In this document: positions 17,948 to 23,663 of the stretch, piece after piece
How positions within the stretch are numbered: position 1 is the stretch's first letter
How the letters are laid out: each line of letters begins with the position of its first letter
From: Caulobacteraceae bacterium UBA5005
GTDB lineage: Bacteria > Pseudomonadota > Alphaproteobacteria > Caulobacterales > Caulobacteraceae
Assembly (NCBI GenBank): GCA_002398405.1
Contig: DGYN01000010.1
Span: 1-23,663 of the forward strand
Direction of reading: 5' to 3'
DNA: 23,663 bases
Program-made: the position numbers and the translations under genes
The notes under the pieces: model-generated
Database searches by the model: none
What the model was told of the DNA's origin: nothing
What the model saw: only the letters and a program-made list of their open reading frames with translations

Positions 17948-19442
17948 TTTCCAGGTCGCGTCCGAGCGCCTGGGCAAGGGTCTGAGCGCGCTTGCGGGTC
18001 TGTTCGCCGAGCAGCAGATCTGCATGCGGCGCCGTGGCGGTAACGATCACGGACTGCTCTTCGATGTCGAGTTTCGCGTGTTTGAGCAGGGCGGGGTTAC
18101 GGCCGCAAAGATCGCAGGCCAGGCGGATGGCGGCGCCTACGGCCTGGGCGCGCCGTTCGGTGGGGAAGTCCAAAAGCCGTTGCAGGGTCAGGGGCTCGGG
18201 CGGGTCGGCCACGGCGGTATGGCGGTAAAAGATCGCCGTCGCCAGGAAAGCGCGCTCACGGTGGCTTTGGCCCGAGATCGGCGCGCGGAGCACCTGTTCG
18301 AAAGCGAGCGTCGCCCGGTGATCGGGATGGAGACGGGCGCCGAGCTCCGCCAGACGCGACGCCGCGGCCAGCAGGGTCGCGTCGCGGCCGTTGAACACCG
18401 GCATCAGGGTCTCGAAGGCCGGCGCGAGCCAGGCTTCGACGGCCGATCCCAGTTCCTGGGCCTCGGCCTGGCGCCCGCCCAGCGCGGCGGCGCCGGCCAG
18501 CAGGGGGTCCTGGCCGCGGATGACCTGACCCATGCCCTCGAACAAGAGGCCTTCGCGCACCCCGAAGGCGGAGATGGTCACCTGTTTGATCTTCAACCGC
18601 TCAATGAGCCCGGCGAGCACCAGGGCCGCATAGGGCATGGTCTCGGCCCGCTTCTTGGAGGCGCCGCCCATCCGCTCCAGGGAGCCGCGCGACTGGCGGG
18701 CGATAAAATGAGCAACCTCTAGGGCGTCAGGGCTTGGGATCGAATATTGGTGCACAATCTCAAGTGGATAGTCGGACATCCTCATCTGCAGAAGCGCCAG
18801 GTTTCGCCAGGCGCCGCCCACCGCGTGCAGGGTGTCCGCTGAGAAGGGCTCGGCGCCCTTCAGCCGTTGGGCGATCCTTTTCTCGATCTTGCCGTAGTCG
18901 AAGGCGGCGCCCTCGCTCAGGGAAAAGGGACCAACGGCGAAGGTTTTGCCCTTACCGGGTTCACCCTTGCTGAGCTTGGTGAGCTCCAGGCTCGCGCCGC
19001 CGAGGTCCGCAACCACGCCCTTGGCGTCAGGGAAGCCGGCGGCGACCCCCAGGGCGGCATAGCGGGCTTCCTCGGGCCCGGTCAGGACGCGCAGGTCGAA
19101 CCCGGCCTCCTCGCGCACCCGCTGAACGAACGCCGGCCCATCCTTGGCGTCGCGGACGGCGGCGGTGGCGACGGCGAAGACAACGCCCTTGCGCTCGGGT
19201 CCCAGCAGGCCGCGGAACCTGCGAAGGGCGTAGAGCGCCTGATCGACGCCCTCGGGCCAGAGTTTTCCGGTCTGCGCCAGATCGCGGCCGAGGCCAGCCT
19301 GAACCTTCTCGTTATAGACCGTCCAGATGGCCCGGCCCTCGAGCCGGTAGACGACGAGACGAACCGAGTTTGAACCCACGTCGATGACAGCCGCGTCGAT
19401 CGGGGGAAGCGCGTCGGCGCCAAGGGACGAAGGGGCGGTCAC
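17934..19442 (-). CDS. ppx: Exopolyphosphatase, Ppx/GppA family
   Basis: A 502-residue enzyme of the ASKHA fold that removes phosphate from polyphosphate or from pppGpp. N-terminal motifs are IDVGSNSVRL (20-29), VATAAVRDAKDG (91-102), TGPEEARYAALG (121-132, holding the likely catalytic glutamate) and DLGGASLEL (146-154). A C-terminal helical HD-like part runs from about 320. The position directly after ppk favours polyphosphate as substrate, but Ppx and GppA are hard to separate by sequence alone. The start is GTG with no Shine-Dalgarno; no other early start exists in the frame. The stop overlaps the converging rnd. Confidence 0.93.
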   Translation of the reverse strand: MTAPSSLGADALPPIDAAVIDVGSNSVRLVVYRLEGRAIWTVYNEKVQAGLGRDLAQTGKLWPEGVDQALYALRRFRGLLGPERKGVVFAVATAAVRDAKDGPAFVQRVREEAGFDLRVLTGPEEARYAALGVAAGFPDAKGVVADLGGASLELTKLSKGEPGKGKTFAVGPFSLSEGAAFDYGKIEKRIAQRLKGAEPFSADTLHAVGGAWRNLALLQMRMSDYPLEIVHQYSIPSPDALEVAHFIARQSRGSLERMGGASKKRAETMPYAALVLAGLIERLKIKQVTISAFGVREGLLFEGMGQVIRGQDPLLAGAAALGGRQAEAQELGSAVEAWLAPAFETLMPVFNGRDATLLAAASRLAELGARLHPDHRATLAFEQVLRAPISGQSHRERAFLATAIFYRHTAVADPPEPLTLQRLLDFPTERRAQAVGAAIRLACDLCGRNPALLKHAKLDIEEQSVIVTATAPHADLLLGEQTRKRAQTLAQALGRDLEIRTA

Positions 19443-19448
19443 CTTGGC

Positions 19449-19477
19449 GTTCTAGCGGGCAGAACCTTACCTGGAAA
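19449..19477 (-). promoter_or_regulatory. Candidate leaderless promoter of ppx in the ppk-ppx gap
   Basis: On the minus strand GCTAGAAC (complement of 19449-19456) matches the Caulobacter -10 consensus GCTANAWC at all eight positions. Six bases separate it from the ppx GTG. TTTCCA (complement of 19472-19477) lies 17 bases upstream of the TAGAAC hexamer and matches the -35 at four of six positions. The whole promoter fits in the 35 bases between the ppk stop and the ppx start. Confidence 0.55.
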
Positions 19478-21673
19478 CTAGCGTCTGCCGCCGACGTGGT
19501 CGAAAGCGCGCGGCATGTCCTTCACCTTGGCCCCGCGGCCCGAAAGGCTGGGGTTGGTCATGAAGTATTCGTGGGCCGAGAAGGCGTCCTTGGCCGCCCA
19601 ACCTTCGGCGCGCTGATAGCTGCCATCCGGGCTGAGGTACCAGCTCTGGGCCTCGTCATTGAAGTTGGCGACCATGATCTGGCCAAGCACCTGCTGGTGA
19701 ACGGTGGGGTTGTCGATGGGGGTCAAGACCTCCACCCGGCGGTCAAGATTGCGCGGCATCCAGTCGGCGGAGGAGATGAACACCTTGTTCTTGGCGTTGG
19801 GCATGGCCTCGCCGTTGGCGAAGGCGGCGATGCGGGTGTGCTCCAAAAAGCGCCCCACGATGCTCTTGACGCGGATGTTGTCGGAGAGGCCCGGCACACC
19901 GGGCCTGAGGCAGCAGATGCCGCGCACCACCATGTCGATGCGCACGCCTGCCTGGCTCGCCGCATAGAGGGCGTCGATCAGCACCGGATCGACCAGGGAG
20001 TTGAGCTTGACCCAGATGCCTGAAGGCCTCCCGGCCTTAGCAGCCTCGGCCTCGGCGGCGATCATCCGCAGGAGGTCCTGCTTCATGGTGATCGGCGAAA
20101 AGGAGAGCTTTTCCAGCATCTCCGGCTGGGCGTAGCCGGTGATGTAGTTGAAAAGCCGGCCCGAGTCCCGGCCCAGGGCCGGGTCCGTCGTGAACAGGGA
20201 AAGGTCGGTGTAAACCTTGGCCGTCTGCGGGTGATAGTTACCGGTGCCGAAGTGGCAGTAGGTCTTTAGGCCCTCGGCCTCGCGCCGGACCACCAGGCTG
20301 AGTTTGGCGTGGGTCTTGTACTCGACGAAGCCGAAGACGACGTGGACCCCGGCGCGTTCCAGATCGAGCGCCCACTTGAGGTTTGCTTCCTCGTCGAAGC
20401 GGGCCTTGATCTCCACCAGGGCGGTGACGTTCTTACCGGCGTCGGCGGCCTCAATAAGGGCGGCGACGATCGGGCTGTCCTTTGAGGTGCGGTAGAGGGT
20501 CTGTTTGATGGCCACTACGTGCGGGTCGCGGGCCGCCTGGCGCAGGAACTGGACCACCACATCGAAACTCTCGAAGGGGTGGTGGACCAGGATGTCCTTC
20601 TCGCGGATGGCGGCGAAGACATCGCCGGCCTGGTCGCGGATGCGCTCGGGGAAGCGGGCCTCGTAGGGTTTGAACTTCAGGTCCGGGCGGTCGGCGGGGA
20701 TCAGCTGGGCCAGTTCGTCCAGGCCCAACAGGCCTTCGACAAGGATGACGTCCTCGGGGATGGCGTTGAGGTTGGTGAAGATGAAATCCCGCAGTTCCTG
20801 CGGCATGGCGGATTCGATCTCGATCCGCACGACGCTGCCCAGGCGCCGCTGCTTGAGCAGCTGCTGGAACTCGCGGACCAGGTCCTCGGCTTCTTCCTCG
20901 ATCTCGACGTCGCTATCCCGGATGAGGCGGAAGACGCCGGAGGCCTGGACCTCGCAGCCGGGGAAAAGCTTATCGAGGGAGAGCGCGACGACGGTCTCCA
21001 GGCTGATGGCGCGGCGGGCCTTCTTGCGATCCTTACCGGTGGGCATCTCGAAGAAGCGCGGCACCTGGGCGGGAATCGGCACCAGGGCGTGCAGGGTGCG
21101 GCCGTCGGCGCGCTTCAACTTCATCACCAGAGAGAAGGCGAGGTTGGGGATGAACGGAAAGGGGTGCGCCGGGTCGATGGCCAGCGGCGTGAGGACCGGG
21201 AATACGTCCTTGCTGAACTTGTCCGCCAGCCAGTCCCGTTCTGCGGGCGTGACCTCTTCAGGGTTGACGAGCTTCAAACCCAGGTCGAACAGCTCAGCAT
21301 TCAGCGCTTTCAGGATGCGCTGCTGGTCGGCCATCAACTCGGCGGCCTCGGCGTTGATACGGATCAGCTGTTCGGAGGGGGTGAGGCCGTCCTGGCTGAC
21401 GATCCGGATGCCCTCGCGGACCTGTTCGCGCAGGCCTGCGACGCGGACCATGTAGAATTCGTCGAGGTTGTTGGCGCTGATCGCCAGGAAACGCAGACGC
21501 TCGAACGGCGGATGGCGGGGATTCTCGGCTTCCCCCAGAACCCGCTTGTTGAACTCCAGCCAGGAAAGTTCCCGGTTGAAGAAGCGATCGGGCGATCCCG
21601 CGAGCTCCGCGTTCAACGGCGCGGCGGCTGTCTCAGCGGGCTTTTTGACTTCTAGGGCGACGACCTGGGGCAT
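19478..21673 (-). CDS. ppk: Polyphosphate kinase 1
   Basis: A 731-residue PPK1, which polymerises the gamma phosphate of ATP into inorganic polyphosphate. The N-terminal domain has FFNRELSWLEFNKRVL (31-46) and ISANNLDEFYMVRVAG (65-80). The two phospholipase D-like catalytic domains follow. The first has EYKTHAKLSLVVRRE (451-465) with H455, the expected autophosphorylated histidine (E. coli H435), then FGTGNYHPQTAKVYTD (475-490). The second has H612 in FLEHTRIAAF (609-618), equivalent to E. coli H592. Length is slightly above the typical 690-700 because of N- and C-terminal tails. It starts 46 bases after hdaA and ends 35 bases before ppx, all leftward. A weak -10-like CATAAA lies in the hdaA-ppk gap. 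Confidence 0.97.
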   Translation of the reverse strand: MPQVVALEVKKPAETAAAPLNAELAGSPDRFFNRELSWLEFNKRVLGEAENPRHPPFERLRFLAISANNLDEFYMVRVAGLREQVREGIRIVSQDGLTPSEQLIRINAEAAELMADQQRILKALNAELFDLGLKLVNPEEVTPAERDWLADKFSKDVFPVLTPLAIDPAHPFPFIPNLAFSLVMKLKRADGRTLHALVPIPAQVPRFFEMPTGKDRKKARRAISLETVVALSLDKLFPGCEVQASGVFRLIRDSDVEIEEEAEDLVREFQQLLKQRRLGSVVRIEIESAMPQELRDFIFTNLNAIPEDVILVEGLLGLDELAQLIPADRPDLKFKPYEARFPERIRDQAGDVFAAIREKDILVHHPFESFDVVVQFLRQAARDPHVVAIKQTLYRTSKDSPIVAALIEAADAGKNVTALVEIKARFDEEANLKWALDLERAGVHVVFGFVEYKTHAKLSLVVRREAEGLKTYCHFGTGNYHPQTAKVYTDLSLFTTDPALGRDSGRLFNYITGYAQPEMLEKLSFSPITMKQDLLRMIAAEAEAAKAGRPSGIWVKLNSLVDPVLIDALYAASQAGVRIDMVVRGICCLRPGVPGLSDNIRVKSIVGRFLEHTRIAAFANGEAMPNAKNKVFISSADWMPRNLDRRVEVLTPIDNPTVHQQVLGQIMVANFNDEAQSWYLSPDGSYQRAEGWAAKDAFSAHEYFMTNPSLSGRGAKVKDMPRAFDHVGGRR

Positions 21674-21719
21674 TTGGTTCTCGGCGGTACCACAACTTTA
21701 TGACTGTAGTTTACGCTCG

Positions 21720-22385
21720 CTAACCCAACAGATGGTTTATGGCCTTGTCCACCTCCAGGACCTTGCTGGCGAGCGCGCGATTGACCTCGCGGCCGCTGGC
21801 GGCGGCGGTTTCGTCGAGCAGTTCGGCAAGGCGCCGGGCGCTGGCGTAGGACCGGTCCATCCGCGTCAGCAGATAGGGAATCAGATCGGCCGCGGGGACG
21901 ATGTTCCGCGCCTTGAAGAGGTTCATCAGCACGCCGGAAAGGGCGACATCGTCCGGCGCCGCCAACTGCAGGACCTGCACGGAATTTAAGCGCGAACGCA
22001 GATCAGGCAGGGTCGCGGGCCAGGTCCTGGGCGCAACGCGCGAGGTCATCAGCAGCGCGCCGCCGGCCGCCGCCATGTTGATCAGGTGGAAGAGAGCGGT
22101 CTCGTCGCTCCAACGGTCGGCGTCCTCGATCAGGACCGGCTTGCCGCGCAAAGGGGAGAGATCGCCGGGCGCGGCGGTCAGGATCGTGGCGCCAGCCTCC
22201 TCGACCCACAGCCGGGCCAGGTGCGTCTTACCGCTGCCCTCTGGCCCGATGAGGGCGGCTACGCCCCCCGGCCACATGCGCCAGACTTCGAGCACGTCCT
22301 TGGCCGCCGCATTGGCGGGCGAGACGATGAAGTCCTGCCGCCGGTAGACGGGATCGCGGTTCAAGGGGAGGCGAAGCTGCTTCAC
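21720..22385 (-). CDS. hdaA: DnaA-related regulator of replication initiation, HdaA
   Basis: A 221-residue Hda-type AAA+ protein. Hda binds the sliding clamp and stimulates ATP hydrolysis by DnaA, preventing re-initiation. The extreme N-terminus MKQLRLPL carries a clamp-binding QLxLPL motif (3-8). Walker A is GPEGSGKTH (47-55). Walker B is VLIEDAD (84-90), sensor 1 is TS at 114-115, PDLRSRL (127-133) provides the arginine-finger region, and SARRL (182-186) holds the sensor-2 arginine. There is no C-terminal DNA-binding domain, which separates it from DnaA. The start is GTG with no Shine-Dalgarno. ppk and ppx follow on the same strand. DnaA-box-like DNA is not evident upstream. Confidence 0.93.
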   Translation of the reverse strand: MKQLRLPLNRDPVYRRQDFIVSPANAAAKDVLEVWRMWPGGVAALIGPEGSGKTHLARLWVEEAGATILTAAPGDLSPLRGKPVLIEDADRWSDETALFHLINMAAAGGALLMTSRVAPRTWPATLPDLRSRLNSVQVLQLAAPDDVALSGVLMNLFKARNIVPAADLIPYLLTRMDRSYASARRLAELLDETAAASGREVNRALASKVLEVDKAINHLLG

Positions 22386-22392
22386 GAAATTG

Positions 22393-22421
22393 AATCTAAG
22401 GGATGGGGCGTCAGACTTGAA
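22393..22421 (-). promoter_or_regulatory. Candidate hdaA promoter with GANTC over the -10
   Basis: On the minus strand TTCAAG (complement of 22416-22421) and TAGATT (complement of 22393-22398) are 17 bases apart; the -10 matches four of six consensus bases. Seven bases separate it from the hdaA GTG. The -10 overlaps a GANTC site (22392-22396), the CcrM methylation sequence. The match is modest and the call rests mostly on spacing. Confidence 0.35.
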
Positions 22422-22485
22422 GAGCGGCCTTCCGAGCGCCCACAGTTGCGCATCCCTCTGGGGAGAACCCGGGTCAAAGTGAGCT

Positions 22486-22530
22486 AAAGCGCCGCGCCCC
22501 TGCGTTTGGCGCTTTCAAACCGGGCGCTTT
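22486..22530. promoter_or_regulatory. Inverted repeat plus third half-site between hdaA and clpS
   Basis: AAAGCGCC (22486-22493) and GGCGCTTT (22508-22515) form a perfect eight-base inverted repeat with a 14-base spacer. A third copy, GGCGCTTT, lies at 22523-22530, 15 bases after the second. The gap (22386-22591) is flanked only by outward-reading genes, so a terminator has no obvious use here and an operator is more likely. The rest of the gap holds no gene that I can support. Confidence 0.4.
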
Positions 22531-22591
22531 GTCCTATCTAATGGTCATGCCGAGCGTGGTATGCTTCGGCCAGGAGACGCGAGACTCAGTG

Positions 22592-22930
22592 ATGGCTGGG
22601 CGTAGGCAAGGCAATCAGCAGGACGACGGACGGGGCGATGGCGTTGGCGTTGTCACTTCGACCAAACCCAAGCTGCAGAAGCCGTCGATGTACCGCGTCT
22701 TGTTATTGAATGACGACTACACACCTATGGAGTTCGTCGTTTACGTGCTTGAGCAGATTTTCAACAAGTCGCGGGAAGATGCGACGCAGATCATGCTCCA
22801 CGTCCACCAGAACGGCGTCGGCGTCTGCGGTGTCTTCACCTACGAAGTGGCAGAGACGAAAGTCGCTCAGGTGGTCGATTCGGCGCGCAGGAACCAGCAT
22901 CCCCTGCAGTGCACTATGGAAAAAGATTAG
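22592..22930 (+). CDS. clpS: ATP-dependent Clp protease adaptor ClpS
   Basis: A 112-residue adaptor that recognises N-degron substrates and hands them to ClpA. After a flexible polar N-terminal extension the core begins at about MYRVLLLNDDYTPMEFVVYV (34-53), containing the N-end residue pocket sequence NDDYTPM (42-48). HVHQNGVGVCGVFTYEVAETK (about 71-91) is equally typical, and HPLQCTMEKD closes the protein. The frame is open further upstream (ATG at 22541 and 22547, TTG at 22529), but conservation begins only after 22592. GGAGA (22573-22577) is 14 bases from that ATG and 11 from an in-frame GTG at 22589, so either may be used. clpA follows after 14 bases. Confidence 0.94.
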   Translation: MAGRRQGNQQDDGRGDGVGVVTSTKPKLQKPSMYRVLLLNDDYTPMEFVVYVLEQIFNKSREDATQIMLHVHQNGVGVCGVFTYEVAETKVAQVVDSARRNQHPLQCTMEKD

Positions 22931-22944
22931 AAAGGTAGCCTCCC

Positions 22945-23663
22945 TTGCCCTCGTTCTCGCGTAACCTCGAAGAAACCCTCCATAGGGCCGTGGCGTACGC
23001 GAACCAGCGAAAGCACGAATACGCGACGCTGGAGCATTTGCTGCTTGCTCTGACTGACGACGAGGATGGGGCTCAGGTCCTGCACGCCTGCGATGTGGAC
23101 CTGCCGTCGCTAAAGGCGTCCTTGATCAATTACCTGGACGTCGAACTCAAATCCCTGGTTGTCGAAGACGGGGAGGACGCCAAGCCGACGGCAGGTTTCC
23201 AGCGGGTGATCCAGCGCGCCGTGATCCATGTGCAGTCGTCCGGCCAGGACGATGTGTCGGGGGCCAATGTGCTGGTCGCCATCTTCTCCGAGCGCGAAAG
23301 CCACGCCGCCTACTTCCTGCAGCAGCAGGAGATGACGCGCTACGACGCGGTGAACTTCATCGCCCACGGCATCGCCAAGCGGGCAGGGGCGTCCGAGACC
23401 CGCGCGGTCAAGGCGGCGGGCTCCGAGGAAGAAACCCGCACCGGCGGCGCCTCCAACGCCAAGACCGGAGGCGATGCGCTCGAAGCCTACTGCGTCAACC
23501 TCAACGAAAAGGCCCGCGACGGCCGCGTCGATCCCCTGATCGGCCGGACCAGCGAGGTCGAGCGCTGCATCCAGATCCTCTGCCGCCGGACCAAAAACAA
23601 CCCGCTGCTGGTGGGCGACCCTGGCGTTGGCAAGACCGCAATCGCCGAGGGCCTGGCCCGCAA
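22945..23663 (+). CDS. clpA: ATP-dependent Clp protease ATP-binding subunit ClpA (5' part, cut by window end)
   Basis: The first 239 codons of ClpA, the AAA+ unfoldase that feeds ClpP and receives substrates from ClpS. The reading begins MPSFSRNLEETLHRAVAYAN. It has two Clp N-domain repeats (about 1-70 and 80-145), a charged linker (about 148-175), and the start of the first AAA module with DPLIGRTSEVERCIQIL (196-212) and Walker A GDPGVGKT (224-231). The only start that gives the full N-terminus is TTG at 22945, supported by AAAGG (22931-22935) nine bases upstream. It sits 14 bases after clpS, so the two form an operon. The remaining two thirds lie outside the window. Confidence 0.95.
   Translation, partial: MPSFSRNLEETLHRAVAYANQRKHEYATLEHLLLALTDDEDGAQVLHACDVDLPSLKASLINYLDVELKSLVVEDGEDAKPTAGFQRVIQRAVIHVQSSGQDDVSGANVLVAIFSERESHAAYFLQQQEMTRYDAVNFIAHGIAKRAGASETRAVKAAGSEEETRTGGASNAKTGGDALEAYCVNLNEKARDGRVDPLIGRTSEVERCIQILCRRTKNNPLLVGDPGVGKTAIAEGLAR

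Noticed and set aside
20519..21655. 378-residue frame antisense to ppk
   Set aside because: No domain, and the sense strand carries all PPK1 catalytic motifs.
22529..22591. N-terminal extension of clpS from TTG 22529 or ATG 22541/22547
   Set aside because: No ribosome site precedes these starts and the added peptide does not look like ClpS; the later start is more consistent.

Overview
The window reads as about 23.7 kb of GC-rich, tightly packed core chromosome from an alphaproteobacterium of the Caulobacter/Phenylobacterium group. Reasons for this placement are the Hda-type DnaA regulator next to ppk and ppx, a YajC starting MFATPAYAQA, GANTC (CcrM-type) sites near promoters, and -10 elements that fit the Caulobacter consensus GCTANAWC. 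The genus is inference; no rRNA, tRNA, CRISPR, phage or IS sequence is visible, and no gene-free stretch exceeds about 210 bases.

Layout. (1) 1-1012: a palindromic intergenic repeat and a leftward AAA+ ATPase of the DUF815 family. (2) 1147-5371: a rightward run yajC-secD-secF (Sec translocon accessory complex), a PuuD-like membrane protein and a short squalene/phytoene-synthase-like protein. (3) 5373-5462: a long, almost perfect palindrome that fills the gap between convergent genes. (4) 5469-11247, leftward: an exported M16 metalloprotease followed by cysD and cysNC, which make APS/PAPS from sulfate. (5) 11329-14992, leftward: a three-gene MacAB-type exporter (adaptor, ATPase, permease) whose adaptor carries an unusual glycine-rich plus LTxxQ insertion. 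(6) 15062-16686, leftward: purM-purN, coupled by an ATGA overlap. (7) 16775-17947, rightward: rnd (RNase D), overlapping ppx tail to tail. (8) 17934-22385, leftward: hdaA-ppk-ppx, joining replication-initiation control with polyphosphate synthesis and breakdown. (9) 22592 to the window end, rightward: clpS-clpA, the N-degron adaptor and its unfoldase; clpA is cut by the window edge.

Nothing here is a clear new defence or mobile system. The observations most worth following are the modified MacA-like adaptor, the 31-bp-stem palindrome, and three genes (rnd, ppx, hdaA) whose start codons lie 6-7 bases after a -10-like box with no Shine-Dalgarno, a layout expected of leaderless mRNAs. The ppx case is striking because the 35-base ppk-ppx gap consists almost exactly of a promoter core. 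Several starts are non-ATG: GTG for the PuuD-like gene, the ABC ATPase, ppx and hdaA; TTG for the squalene-synthase-like gene and clpA.
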